Assembly (NCBI GenBank): GCA_017983795.1
Contig: JAGOAS010000001.1
Span: 1-64,000 of the forward strand
DNA: 64,000 bases
Direction: 5' to 3'
Source of the DNA: Piscinibacter sp.
GTDB lineage: Bacteria > Pseudomonadota > Gammaproteobacteria > Burkholderiales > Burkholderiaceae_C
How positions within the stretch are numbered: position 1 is the first letter of the stretch; each line of letters starts with the position of its first letter. Below the pieces are notes generated by a model that saw only the letters and a program-made list of their open reading frames with translations, made no database searches and was not told the DNA's origin. Shown in pieces: positions 19,126 through 27,884 of the stretch. A program made the translations under genes and the position numbers.

Positions 19126-20423
19126 AAGTCCTCATCAAGAACGGCCGCGTCGTCGACCCGGCCTCGGGGCGCGACGAGCGCGGCGACATCGCCATCGCCG
19201 CCGGCCGCATCGTCGCCATCGGCCGCGTCGCCGCCGACTTCACGCCGAACCGCACGCTCGACGCGAGCGGACTGGTGGTCGCGCCCGGCCTGGTCGACCT
19301 GGCCGCGCGGCTGCGCGAGCCCGGCCACGAGCACGAGGGCATGCTCGAGAGCGAGATGGCCGCGGCCATGGCCGGCGGCGTGACCAGCCTGGTGTGCCCG
19401 CCCGACACCGACCCGCCGCTGGACGAGCCCGGCCTGGTCGAGATGCTCAAGTTCCGCGCGCGCAACCTCAATCAGGCGCGCCTCTATCCGCTGGGCGCGC
19501 TGACGCGCGAGCTCAAGGGCGAGGCGCTCACCGAGATGGCCGAGCTCACCGAGGCCGGCTGCGTCGGCTTCTCGCAGGCCGAGGCTTCGGTGCGCGACAC
19601 GCTGGTGCTGCAGCGCGCGCTCGCCTACGCCTCGACCTTCGGCTACGCGGTCTGGCTGCGCCCCAACGACCCGTGGCTGGGCAACGGCGTCGCCGCCAAG
19701 GGGCCGCTGGCCACGCGCATGGGCCTGTCTGGCGTGCCGGCCATCGCCGAGACCATCGCGCTCGCCACGCTGTTCGAGCTGATGCGCGATACCAAGGCGC
19801 GCGTGCACCTGTGCCGCCTCAGCAGCGCCGCCGGCGTCGCCCTGGTGCGCGCCGCCAAGGCCGAGGGCCTGCCGGTGAGCTGCGACGTGAGCGTCAACAA
19901 CCTGCACCTCATCGACGTCGATATCGGCTACTTCAACGCCGCGATGCGCGTGACGCCGCCGCTGCGCCAGCAGCGCGACCGCGATGCGCTGCGCGCTGCG
20001 CTGGCCGACGGCACCATCGACGCGCTGGTCAGCGACCACACGCCGGTCGACGAGGACGCCAAGAACCTGCCCTTCGCCGAGGCCGAGCCGGGCGCCACCG
20101 GGCTGGAGCTGCTGCTCTCGCTGGCGCTCAAGTGGGGCGCCGACAGCGGCCTGTCGCTGGCGCAGACGCTGGCCACCGTGACGCAGCGGCCGGTGGCGGT
20201 GCTGGGCGAGTCGCTCGGCTCGCTGGGCTCGAGCACCGGCCGCCTCGTCGAGGGCGGCGTGGCCGACCTGTGCCTGTTCGACCCGGCCGCGCACTGGACG
20301 GTCACGCCCGCCGCGCTGCGCAGCCAGGGCAAGCACACGCCGTTCGCCGGCTACGAGCTGCCGGGCCGGGTGATCGCCACGCTGGTCGGCGGCCACGTGG
20401 CCTACGAAGCCCAGCGCGGGTGA
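19122..20423 (+). CDS. pyrX: PyrC', dihydroorotase-like protein lacking metal-binding histidines
   Basis: 433-residue amidohydrolase-fold protein that is full length for a class I dihydroorotase but degenerate at the active site. The metal motif D-x-H-x-H-x-R reads DLAARLREP, so both histidines are replaced (A61, R63). The later metal-ligand histidine region reads VHLCRLS with Arg for His. The catalytic aspartate region SDHTP keeps its Asp. In Pseudomonas such inactive PyrC' proteins are needed structurally to assemble active aspartate carbamoyltransferase; the ATGA coupling to pyrB here supports the same role. A genuine pyrC must be elsewhere in the genome. It ends in a GTGA overlap with plsC. 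Confidence 0.9.
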   Translation: MKVLIKNGRVVDPASGRDERGDIAIAAGRIVAIGRVAADFTPNRTLDASGLVVAPGLVDLAARLREPGHEHEGMLESEMAAAMAGGVTSLVCPPDTDPPLDEPGLVEMLKFRARNLNQARLYPLGALTRELKGEALTEMAELTEAGCVGFSQAEASVRDTLVLQRALAYASTFGYAVWLRPNDPWLGNGVAAKGPLATRMGLSGVPAIAETIALATLFELMRDTKARVHLCRLSSAAGVALVRAAKAEGLPVSCDVSVNNLHLIDVDIGYFNAAMRVTPPLRQQRDRDALRAALADGTIDALVSDHTPVDEDAKNLPFAEAEPGATGLELLLSLALKWGADSGLSLAQTLATVTQRPVAVLGESLGSLGSSTGRLVEGGVADLCLFDPAAHWTVTPAALRSQGKHTPFAGYELPGRVIATLVGGHVAYEAQRG

Positions 20424-21160
20424 GGTTCGCGCGCGCGCTCTGGCGGCTCACGGCCGCGTTGTGGCAGGCCGTGAGCGGCGCGCTGATCTGCGCGCTGTGG
20501 TTCCCCTTCATCACGCCGGCGCAACGCATGGCCCACGTCGGGCGCTGGTCGGCGCGCATGCTGCGCGCTTTGGGCATCCGCGTCGAGGCGCGCGGCGCGA
20601 TGCATGCGGGCCCGCTGCTGGTCGTCGCCAACCACATCTCCTGGGTCGACATCCTCGCGGTCAACGCCGTGCACCCGGCGCGCTTCGTCTCCAAGGCCGA
20701 TGTCAGGCACTGGCCCTTCATCGGCTACCTGGTGGCCAGCGGCGGCACGCTGTTCATCGAGCGCGAACGCAAGCGCGACGCGCTGCGCGTGGTGCACCAG
20801 ATCGCCGCGGCACTGCGCTCGGGTGACATCGTCGCGGTATTCCCCGAGGGCACCACCAGCGACGGCCACGACGTGCTGCCCTTCCACGCCAACCTGCTGC
20901 AGGCGGCCATCGCCACCGCGGCGCCGGTGCAGCCGCTGGTGCTGCGCTACCGCGACGCGCACGCGGCGGTGAGCCAGGCGCCGAGCTACGTCGGCGATAC
21001 CAGCCTCGCCGCCTCGCTGTGGGCCACCGTGACGGCCGACAAGCTGGTCGCCGAGGTGATCGTCGAGAATGCGCTGGGCACGCGCCACGCCGACCGGCGC
21101 GCGCTCGCAGAGCATCTGCGCGAGCTCATCGTCGGCCGGTTGAAGGAGGGGCGGGCATGA
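20420..21160 (+). CDS. plsC: 1-acyl-sn-glycerol-3-phosphate acyltransferase (PlsC family)
   Basis: Membrane-associated acyltransferase making phosphatidic acid from lysophosphatidate. The 246-residue frame starts at a GTG overlapping the pyrC' stop (GTGA). A hydrophobic N-terminal segment (about 10-30) would anchor it. The catalytic HX4D motif is NHISWVD, and the glycerol-phosphate motif FPEGTTSDG follows at about 146-154. It may act on lyso-ornithine lipids (OlsA-like) instead; the sequence alone does not separate these. It overlaps the next gene by ATGA. Confidence 0.9.
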   Translation: MRFARALWRLTAALWQAVSGALICALWFPFITPAQRMAHVGRWSARMLRALGIRVEARGAMHAGPLLVVANHISWVDILAVNAVHPARFVSKADVRHWPFIGYLVASGGTLFIERERKRDALRVVHQIAAALRSGDIVAVFPEGTTSDGHDVLPFHANLLQAAIATAAPVQPLVLRYRDAHAAVSQAPSYVGDTSLAASLWATVTADKLVAEVIVENALGTRHADRRALAEHLRELIVGRLKEGRA

Positions 21161-22737
21161 CGAACGGGACGGCGGCGTTGAGCATCCGGCGCGTCGCCAT
21201 CGACACCTTCCGCGAGCATGTGGCCTACCTGCACCGCGATTGCACCGCGGTGCGCGCGGAAGGCTTCCAGGCGCTGTCCAAGGTCGAGGTGAGCGGCAAT
21301 GGCGCCGCCATCCTGGCCGTGCTCAACGTCGTCGACGACGAGTGCATCATCGGGCCCACCGAGCTGGGCCTGAGCGAGGAAGCCTTTGCCAGCCTGGGCC
21401 TGCCGGCCGGCCACGCCGCCAGCCTGCAGCATGCCGAGCCGCCGGCCTCGATTGCCGCGCTGCACCGCAAGATCGCCGGCGAGCGGCTCTCGCACGACGA
21501 CCTGCACGGCATCATCCGCGACATCGCGGGCATGCGCTACACGAAGATCGAGCTGGCCGCCTTCGTGGTGGCGGCCAACCAGTTCGAGATGGACCGCGAC
21601 GAGGTGCTGCACCTCACCGACGCGATGATCGCCGCCGGCCGCCGCCTCGACTGGCGCCAGGAGGTGCGCGGCGGCCCGGTGGTCGACAAGCACTGCATCG
21701 GCGGCATCCCGGGCAACCGCACCTCGATGCTGGTGGTGCCCATCGTCGCCGCGCACGGCATGCTGATTCCCAAGACCTCGTCGCGGGCGATCACCTCGCC
21801 GGCCGGCACGGCCGACACCATGGAGCTGCTGGCGCACGTCGACCTGCCCTTCGAGCGGCTCGCGCAGATCGTGCGCGAGACCGGCGGCTGCCTGGCCTGG
21901 GGCGGCACGGCCGATCTCTCGCCGGCCGACGATGTGCTGATCGCCGTCGAGCGGCCGCTGGGCATCGACTCGCCGGGGCAGATGGTGGCCTCCATCCTCT
22001 CGAAGAAGATCGCCGCCGGCTCCACGCACCTGGTGCTCGACATTCCGGTCGGCCCGAGCGCCAAGGTGCGCAGCATGCCGGAGGCGCAGCGGCTGAAGAA
22101 GCTGTTCGAGTACGTGGCCACGCGGCTGCAGATGCAGATCGACGTGGTGATCACCGACGGGCGCCAGCCCATCGGCCGCGGCATCGGCCCGGTGCTGGAG
22201 GCGCGCGACGTGATGCAGGTGCTGGAGAACGACCCCGGCGCGCCGATGGACCTGCGCCAGAAGGCGCTGCGCCTGGCCGGCCGCGTGATCGAGTTCGACC
22301 CCGACGTGCGCGGCGGTGACGGCTTCGCCATCGCGCGCGACATCCTCGACTCCGGCCGTGCGCTGGCCAAGATGAACCAGATCATCGATGCGCAGGGACA
22401 GCGCCCCTTCGACTGGCAGGCGCCACCGGTGGCGCCGCTGAGTTTCGAGGTGGCTGCGCCGGCCGACGGCGTGGTGACGGCGATCGACAACCTCGCCATC
22501 GCGCGCATCGCGCAGCTGGCCGGCGCGCCCAAGGCGGCCGGCGCGGGCATCGAGTTGCTGTGCCGGCTCGGCGGGCGCGTGCGCGCCGGCGAGCCGCTGT
22601 ACCGCGTGTTTGCGCGCTTCGACGCCGATCTCGAGTACGCGCGCCGCAAGGCCGCCGCCGACCCCGGCTGCCGTGTCGGCGAGGCCGGCGAGCTGCCGCG
22701 CGACTTCACCGCGCATCCGAACGGCACCGAGTCCTGA
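21157..22737 (+). CDS. nucleoside/nucleotide phosphorylase of the archaeal AMP-phosphorylase type
   Basis: 526-residue member of the thymidine phosphorylase superfamily with an N-terminal extension of about 90 residues before the usual helical domain, as in archaeal AMP phosphorylases. The phosphate/nucleoside core is seen in [17 protein letters not shown], the Gly/Ser loop in [18 protein letters not shown], and the C-terminal domain around residues 430-500. Annotation pipelines call these putative thymidine phosphorylase; archaeal relatives split NMPs to base plus ribose-1,5-bisphosphate. Substrate here is unproven. It overlaps plsC by ATGA and precedes a PRPP-synthetase-like gene by 11 bases. 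Confidence 0.88.
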   Translation: MTNGTAALSIRRVAIDTFREHVAYLHRDCTAVRAEGFQALSKVEVSGNGAAILAVLNVVDDECIIGPTELGLSEEAFASLGLPAGHAASLQHAEPPASIAALHRKIAGERLSHDDLHGIIRDIAGMRYTKIELAAFVVAANQFEMDRDEVLHLTDAMIAAGRRLDWRQEVRGGPVVDKHCIGGIPGNRTSMLVVPIVAAHGMLIPKTSSRAITSPAGTADTMELLAHVDLPFERLAQIVRETGGCLAWGGTADLSPADDVLIAVERPLGIDSPGQMVASILSKKIAAGSTHLVLDIPVGPSAKVRSMPEAQRLKKLFEYVATRLQMQIDVVITDGRQPIGRGIGPVLEARDVMQVLENDPGAPMDLRQKALRLAGRVIEFDPDVRGGDGFAIARDILDSGRALAKMNQIIDAQGQRPFDWQAPPVAPLSFEVAAPADGVVTAIDNLAIARIAQLAGAPKAAGAGIELLCRLGGRVRAGEPLYRVFARFDADLEYARRKAAADPGCRVGEAGELPRDFTAHPNGTES

Positions 22738-22748
22738 AGGAGCTCGCC

Positions 22749-23630
22749 ATGCTGCTCGCCTTCGCCGACGAACGTGCCCTGGCCCTCAAGCTGGCCGCCG
22801 AGCTGCGCTGCGAACTGGCGATGGTGGTGGAGCATCGCTTCCCCGACGGCGAGATCAAGCTCACGCTGCCGCCTTCGTTGCCCGGGCACGTGCTGCTGCT
22901 GCGCGGCCTGCAGCAGCCCAACGAGCGCCTCGTGCAGCTGCTGCTCACGGCCAAGACGGCGCGCCGCCTCGGCGCGAAGCGCCTCACGCTCGCCTCGCCC
23001 TACCTGGCCTACATGCGCCAGGACATCGAGTTCAACCCCGGCGAGGCCATCAGCCAGCGCATCGTCGCCGGCTTCCTCGGCGAGCTGTTCGAGCGCGTCG
23101 TCACCATCGACCCGCACCTGCACCGTATCGCCTCGCTGGACGAGGTGATGCCGGGCTCGCGCGGCATCGCACTCGCTGCGGCGCCGCTGCTCGGCGAGTG
23201 GGTCGCCTCGCAGTGGCCGGCCGGGAAAGGGCCGCTGCTGGTCGGGCCGGACGAAGAGGCCGAGCAGTGGGTGCGCGCCGCGGGTGAAGCCACCGGGCTC
23301 GCCGGCGTCGTCTGCCGCAAGACGCGGCATGGCGATCGTGAGGTCGATGTCGAGTTGCCGCCCATCGATCTCATGGGCCGCGAAGTCGTGCTCATCGATG
23401 ATGTGGCGAGCACCGGCCACACGCTGGTGCAAGCCGCGCAGGCCTTGCGCGCGCGCGGCGTGGCCGCGATCGACGCGGCCGTGGTGCATGCGTTGTTCGA
23501 TGCGCCGGCGGTCGAGCGGCTGCACGCGGCGGGCATCCGCCGCATCTGGAGCACCGACGCGGTGCCGCACGCCAGCAACGTCGTCACGGTCGCGCCCCTG
23601 CTGGCGCGGGCAATCGCGGATTGCGACTGA
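22749..23630 (+). CDS. ribose-phosphate pyrophosphokinase-like protein (short, archaeal-like Prs)
   Basis: 293 residues, compared with about 315 for the housekeeping PRPP synthetase. The ATP/catalytic region reads YLAYMRQD followed by FNPGEAIS, and the next motif is DPHLHR, the form seen in archaeal enzymes, where bacterial Prs has DLHAxQIQGFF. The PRPP loop is VLIDDVASTGHTL. It is therefore a paralogue that makes PRPP or handles a related sugar phosphate. It is preceded by AAGGAG and is coupled to the phosphorylase gene upstream, which suggests a joint role in nucleotide salvage. The main prs is presumably elsewhere. Confidence 0.85.
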   Translation: MLLAFADERALALKLAAELRCELAMVVEHRFPDGEIKLTLPPSLPGHVLLLRGLQQPNERLVQLLLTAKTARRLGAKRLTLASPYLAYMRQDIEFNPGEAISQRIVAGFLGELFERVVTIDPHLHRIASLDEVMPGSRGIALAAAPLLGEWVASQWPAGKGPLLVGPDEEAEQWVRAAGEATGLAGVVCRKTRHGDREVDVELPPIDLMGREVVLIDDVASTGHTLVQAAQALRARGVAAIDAAVVHALFDAPAVERLHAAGIRRIWSTDAVPHASNVVTVAPLLARAIADCD

Positions 23631-23679
23631 GCGATCGCCTCCCATACTGCGGGCCGTACCGTCCGCGCGGAGGATCGCC

Positions 23680-24798
23680 ATGCACCTGCTGCGGCTCGTC
23701 CAGAGCCAGGTCCGCCTCGGCGAGCCGCTGCCCTGGGGCGTGCGCGACGAGCACGGCAAGCTGCTGCTGGCGCGCGGCCACGTGATCACGAGCGAGGAGC
23801 AACTCGCCGCATTGCTGGCGCGCGGCGCCAGCGTCGACATCGAGGAGGTGCGCGCCGCCGCTTCGCAGGCCGAGGCGAGCAAGCGCCGGCCGGTCAGCCT
23901 GTTCGGCCAGTGGGAGCAGGTGCTGTGGCAGCTCGACCGCGCGCTGCGCAGCGTGGCCGAAGCGGGCTTCGAGCAGCGGCTCGAGGCGGTGCGCGAGCAG
24001 GTCGAGGCGCTCACGCTGCGCGACCCCGACATCGCCATCTGGCTCACCGTGCGCCAGGATCCGAAGCGGCTGAGCATCTATGCGCTCGCGCACTCGGTGC
24101 ACTGCGCGCTGGTGGGGCTGCTGATGGCGCGCCGGCTCGGCTGGGACGAGGCGCGCACGCACACGCTGATGCGCGCTGCGCTGAGCATGAACATCGCCAT
24201 CCTCGATCTGCAGGGCCGCATGGCGGCGCAGGGCGCGCCGCCGACCGCGCCGCAGATGGAGATGATCCGCGCCCATCCGCGCTCCGGCGTGACCATGCTG
24301 CGCGCCGCCGGTGTGGCCGACGAGGCCTGGCTGGAGGCGGTGGCGCAGCACCACGAGCGCGCCGGAGGCGGCGGCTACCCCGATGGCTTGAACGAGGTCG
24401 GCGAACTGCCGACGGTGCTGCGCTACATCGACGTCTTCATGGCGAAGATGGCGCCGCGTGCGCTGCGTGCGCCGCTGGCCACGCAGGTGGCGGCGCGCCA
24501 GCTCTACCAGGAGAGCGGCGGCGCGCCGGTCTCGGCGGCCATCATCAAGGAGTTCGGCATCTATCCGCCGGGCGAGTTCGTGCAGCTCAAGTCCGGCGAG
24601 CTCGCGGTGGTGGTGCGGCGTGCGGCCGATGCGCGCACGCCGCTGGCCGCCAGCGTGACCGACCGGCATGGCATGCCCAGCGTGAACACCGTGCTGCGCG
24701 ACACGGCCCGGGCGGAGTTCGCCATCACCGGCCTGGCGCCGGACAAGAACATGGTGCTGCGCCTGCCGCCGGAGCGGCTGTTCGGCATCCCCGAGTGA
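23680..24798 (+). CDS. HD-GYP-related protein with degenerate HD site
   Basis: 372-residue cytoplasmic protein. Residues 1-70 form a small N-terminal domain like that preceding many HD-GYP phosphodiesterases. The core keeps an early His (AHSVHC), a later HP, HHE and the GYP motif (G232-Y233-P234, followed by DGL), but where the catalytic HDxGK should be it reads S-M170-N171-I-A. The HD metal pair is thus lost, so c-di-GMP hydrolysis is unlikely and a binding or scaffold role is more plausible. The ATG has AGGA 6 bases upstream and lies 49 bases after prs-like, so it could be read through or separately transcribed. Confidence 0.82.
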   Translation: MHLLRLVQSQVRLGEPLPWGVRDEHGKLLLARGHVITSEEQLAALLARGASVDIEEVRAAASQAEASKRRPVSLFGQWEQVLWQLDRALRSVAEAGFEQRLEAVREQVEALTLRDPDIAIWLTVRQDPKRLSIYALAHSVHCALVGLLMARRLGWDEARTHTLMRAALSMNIAILDLQGRMAAQGAPPTAPQMEMIRAHPRSGVTMLRAAGVADEAWLEAVAQHHERAGGGGYPDGLNEVGELPTVLRYIDVFMAKMAPRALRAPLATQVAARQLYQESGGAPVSAAIIKEFGIYPPGEFVQLKSGELAVVVRRAADARTPLAASVTDRHGMPSVNTVLRDTARAEFAITGLAPDKNMVLRLPPERLFGIPE

Positions 24799-24810
24799 TT
24801 CGGGCCCGGC

Positions 24811-25554
24811 TCAGGCCTTGCCCTGATTGGCCACCGCCGCCGCCGCGCGCGCCGCGGCTTCCGCGTCGCCGAGGTAGTAGCTGCGGATCGGCTTGAGGCT
24901 CGCGTCGAGCTCGTAGACCAGCGGGATGCCGTTGGGGATGTTCAGGCCGACGATCTGATCGTCGGAAATGCCGTCGAGGTACTTCACCAGCGCGCGGATG
25001 CTGTTGCCGTGCGCCGAGATCAGCACACGCTGGCCGCCGCGGATGGCCGGCGCGATGGTGTCGTTCCAGTAGGGCAGCACGCGCGCCACCGTGTCCTTCA
25101 GGCATTCGGTCAGCGGCACCTCGCTGCTGTCGAGCTTCTCGTAGCGGCGGTCGCCGCGCTCGCAGCGCGCGTCGGTGGGCTCCAGCGCCGGCGGCGGCGT
25201 GTCGTAGCTGCGGCGCCAGACCAGCACCTGCTCGTCGCCGAACTTCTTGGCCGTCTCGGCCTTGTTCAGGCCCTGCAGCGCGCCGTAGTGGCGCTCGTTG
25301 AGGCGCCAGCTCTTGATCACGGGCAGCCAGTGGCGGTCCATCTCGTGCAGCGCATGCCAGGTGGTCCAGATCGCGCGCTGCAGCACCGAGGTGTAGACGA
25401 CGTCGAACTCGTAGCCCTCGGCCTTCAGCAGCCGGCCGGCCGACTGCGCCTGCACCACGCCGGCGGGCGTGAGGCCGACGTCGGTCCAGCCGGTGAAGCG
25501 GTTCTCGAGGTTCCAGGTCGATTCGCCGTGGCGGATCAGCACGAGCTTGTACAT
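24811..25554 (-). CDS. gpmA: 2,3-bisphosphoglycerate-dependent phosphoglycerate mutase
   Basis: Glycolytic/gluconeogenic interconversion of 3- and 2-phosphoglycerate, 247 residues as expected for dPGM. The phosphohistidine motif [10 protein letters not shown] is at residues 6-15, the characteristic [13 protein letters not shown] follows, and the second catalytic His lies in [10 protein letters not shown] near residue 185. I chose the ATG giving [10 protein letters not shown]; upstream codons in the same frame belong to the divergent promoter region. The gene is divergent from the rhodanese operon with about 106 bases between starts. Confidence 0.96.
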   Translation of the reverse strand: MYKLVLIRHGESTWNLENRFTGWTDVGLTPAGVVQAQSAGRLLKAEGYEFDVVYTSVLQRAIWTTWHALHEMDRHWLPVIKSWRLNERHYGALQGLNKAETAKKFGDEQVLVWRRSYDTPPPALEPTDARCERGDRRYEKLDSSEVPLTECLKDTVARVLPYWNDTIAPAIRGGQRVLISAHGNSIRALVKYLDGISDDQIVGLNIPNGIPLVYELDASLKPIRSYYLGDAEAAARAAAAVANQGKA

Positions 25555-25618
25555 GGGCGGGGCAGGGGCAGTCGGTGGGGGATTGGCCGGGGCGGACCCG
25601 GGCGCGAGGAAGCCGAAT

Positions 25619-25626
25619 TCTATAAT
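25619..25626. promoter_or_regulatory. overlapping divergent -10 cores between gpmA and rhodanese gene
   Basis: TCTATAAT contains a perfect plus-strand TATAAT (25621-25626), 34 bases before the TTG start of the rhodanese gene, and a minus-strand TATAGA (complement of 25619-25624), 64 bases before gpmA. The surrounding bases, GAATTC to the left and ATTC to the right, make the site nearly palindromic. No good -35 is visible on either side. Confidence 0.45.
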
Positions 25627-25660
25627 TCGCGCTTTGCCCGGCAGCCTCCGAAAGGCCCCC

Positions 25661-26074
25661 TTGAAGTTCTTCATCGACAACTGGTTCCTGTTCCTCACCG
25701 CCCTCGTCTCGGGGGGCCTGCTGTTGTGGCCCAAGCTCGCCGGCGGTGGCGGCGCCATGGGGCGCATCTCGCCGGCCCAGGCGGTGCAGCTCATCAACCG
25801 CGAGAAGGCGGTGCTGATCGACGTCTGCGAGCCGGCCGAATATGCGGCCGGCCACGCCGTCGGCGCGAAGAGCGTGCCACTGGGCTCGCTGGCCGGTTCG
25901 AACGACCTGCCCAAGAACAAGGCGGTGCCGGTGGTGCTGATCTGCGCTTCCGGTGCGCGCGCGGGCCGCGCTGCGGCACTGCTGCGCAAGGCCGGCCACG
26001 AGCAGGCCCATGTGCTGGCCGGCGGCCTGGCCGCCTGGCGCGAGGCCAACCTGCCGGTCGAGAAGTCGGCCTGA
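25661..26074 (+). CDS. membrane-anchored rhodanese-domain protein
   Basis: 137-residue protein with one N-terminal TM segment (about 8-24) and a single rhodanese domain with catalytic Cys95 in the loop CASGAR. The start is TTG: it gives [11 protein letters not shown], the N-terminus normal for this family, and no ATG or GTG fits. It heads rhodanese-grxC-secB-gpsA, a conserved Burkholderiales order; the E. coli counterpart is YibN next to grxC and secB. It probably handles persulfide sulfur at the membrane; the physiological substrate is unknown. Confidence 0.9.
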   Translation: MKFFIDNWFLFLTALVSGGLLLWPKLAGGGGAMGRISPAQAVQLINREKAVLIDVCEPAEYAAGHAVGAKSVPLGSLAGSNDLPKNKAVPVVLICASGARAGRAAALLRKAGHEQAHVLAGGLAAWREANLPVEKSA

Positions 26075-26086
26075 GAGGGACGCGCC

Positions 26087-26344
26087 ATGCCCGCCGTGAA
26101 GATGTACACCACCCAGGTCTGCCCCTACTGCCTGCGCGCCAAGGCCCTGCTCAAGCAGCGCGGCGTCGAGCAGATCGAGGAAGTGCGCGTCGACCTCGAC
26201 CCCGCCGAGCGCGACCGCATGATCGAGCTCACCGGGCGCCGCACGGTGCCGCAGATCTTCATCGGCGACACCCACGTCGGCGGCTGCGACGACCTGATCG
26301 CACTCGACCAGCGCGGCGCCCTGATGCCGCTGCTGCAGGGCTGA
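26087..26344 (+). CDS. grxC: glutaredoxin 3
   Basis: 85-residue dithiol glutaredoxin with active site C12-P-Y-C15, the cis-proline motif TVPQIFI and GGCDDL, which bind glutathione. It reduces protein disulfides and glutathione mixed disulfides in the cytoplasm. It follows the rhodanese gene by 12 bases and precedes secB by 51 bases, the standard order of this gene group. An AGAGGGAC Shine-Dalgarno-like stretch precedes the ATG. Confidence 0.95.
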   Translation: MPAVKMYTTQVCPYCLRAKALLKQRGVEQIEEVRVDLDPAERDRMIELTGRRTVPQIFIGDTHVGGCDDLIALDQRGALMPLLQG

Positions 26345-26395
26345 TAATCCCCGGCTCGCCGCCACTTCCGGCGGCCGACACCCACAGAGACTCCC

Positions 26396-26866
26396 ATGGC
26401 CGACGACAACCAGACCCCGGTGTTCCAGATCCAGCGCATGTACCTGAAGGACCTGTCGCTGGAGCAGCCCAACTCGCCGCAGATCCTGCTCGAGCAGGCG
26501 CAGCCCGCGGTCGACATCCAGCTCGGCCTGGGCGCCGAAGCGATCGCCGACGGCGTCTACGAAGTCGTGGTCACCGCCACGGTCACGACCAAGGTGAACG
26601 ACAAGGTGCTGTTCCTGGTCGAGGCCAAGCAGGCCGGCATCTTCGAGATCCGCAACATCCCGGCCGACCAGGTCGACCAGATCATCGGCATCGCCTGCCC
26701 GGGCATCGTCTACCCGTACCTGCGCGCCATCGTCTCCGACGTCTGCACGCGCGCCGGCTTCCCGCCGGTGCTGCTGGCCGAGGTGAACTTCCAGGCCATG
26801 TTCGAAGCCCAGCGCGCCCAGGCGGCCGGCGGCAACGGCTCGGGCATCATCACCAGCGCCAACTGA
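26396..26866 (+). CDS. secB: protein-export chaperone SecB
   Basis: 156-residue cytoplasmic chaperone that keeps preproteins unfolded and hands them to SecA. Family signatures include [14 protein letters not shown] near the N-terminus, VVTATV, and [16 protein letters not shown] with GFPPVLL in the C-terminal half. It forms a tetramer in characterised species. It ends in a short Gly/Asn/Ser tail and is followed by gpsA after 19 bases. Confidence 0.96.
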   Translation: MADDNQTPVFQIQRMYLKDLSLEQPNSPQILLEQAQPAVDIQLGLGAEAIADGVYEVVVTATVTTKVNDKVLFLVEAKQAGIFEIRNIPADQVDQIIGIACPGIVYPYLRAIVSDVCTRAGFPPVLLAEVNFQAMFEAQRAQAAGGNGSGIITSAN

Positions 26867-26885
26867 GCGACGACGCGCCTCGCCC

Positions 26886-27869
26886 ATGAACCTGACGGTA
26901 CTCGGTGCCGGGGCGTGGGGAACGGCGCTGGCGGCGAGCGCCTGCCTGCGCCAGCCCACGCAGCTGTGGGCGCGCGACGCGGCGCAGGCTGCCGCGATGC
27001 AGCGCGAACGCTGCAACGCGCGCTATCTGCCGGACGCGCCGCTGCCCGCGGCGCTCACCATCACCAGCGACTTCGCCGCCGCGCTCGCGCATGCGCGCGA
27101 GGGCCTGCTGGTGATCGCCACGCCGATGGCGGGCCTGGAAGGCCTGCTGCGCCGCATCGGTGCCGATGCGGCCGGCGTGCTGTGGCTGTGCAAGGGCTTC
27201 CAGGAAGGCAGCGGCCGGCTCGGCCACGAGATCGCGCGCGACGTCGCGCCGGCGCTGCGCTGTGGCGTGCTCTCCGGCCCCAGCTTCGCCATCGAAGTGG
27301 CGCGCGGCCAGCCCACCGCGCTGGTGGCGGCGAGCAGCGATACGGCGCTGGCCGAGCGCGCCGTCGAAGCCTTCCATGGCGACAGCCTGCGCGTCTACAC
27401 CTCGAGCGATCCGGTCGGCGTCGAGGTCGGCGGCGCGGTGAAGAACGTGATGGCCATCGCCACCGGCATCGCCGACGGCATGGCGCTCGGCCTCAACGCC
27501 CGCGCCGCGCTGATCACGCGCGGGCTGGCCGAGATGACGCGCCTGGGGCTCGCGCTCGGCGCGCGCGCCGAGACCTTCATGGGCCTGTCGGGCCTGGGCG
27601 ACCTGGTGCTCACCACCACCGGCGATCTGTCGCGCAACCGCCAGGTCGGCCTGCGTCTGGCCGCCGGCCTGGCGCTGCCGCAGATCCTCGCCGAACTCGG
27701 CCACGTCGCCGAAGGCGTGCTGAGCGCGCCCACCGTGCTGCAGCGTGCGCGCAGCCTCGGTGTGGCGATGCCGATCACCGAGGCGGTGGTTGGCGTGCTG
27801 CAAGGGCGCGTCACGCCGGCCGAGGCGCTCGCGGCGCTGATGGGGCGCGAGGCGCGGCCCGAACACTGA
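26886..27869 (+). CDS. gpsA: glycerol-3-phosphate dehydrogenase [NAD(P)+]
   Basis: 327-residue cytoplasmic enzyme that reduces dihydroxyacetone phosphate to sn-glycerol-3-phosphate for phospholipid synthesis. The dinucleotide-binding motif [10 protein letters not shown] is at residues 7-16, the signature [14 protein letters not shown] is at about 130-145, and [13 protein letters not shown] holds the catalytic Lys. [11 protein letters not shown] further on is also diagnostic. It is part of the secB group; the Bug receptor gene follows after 15 bases. Confidence 0.96.
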   Translation: MNLTVLGAGAWGTALAASACLRQPTQLWARDAAQAAAMQRERCNARYLPDAPLPAALTITSDFAAALAHAREGLLVIATPMAGLEGLLRRIGADAAGVLWLCKGFQEGSGRLGHEIARDVAPALRCGVLSGPSFAIEVARGQPTALVAASSDTALAERAVEAFHGDSLRVYTSSDPVGVEVGGAVKNVMAIATGIADGMALGLNARAALITRGLAEMTRLGLALGARAETFMGLSGLGDLVLTTTGDLSRNRQVGLRLAAGLALPQILAELGHVAEGVLSAPTVLQRARSLGVAMPITEAVVGVLQGRVTPAEALAALMGREARPEH

Positions 27870-27884
27870 TTCACGGAGACGAGC

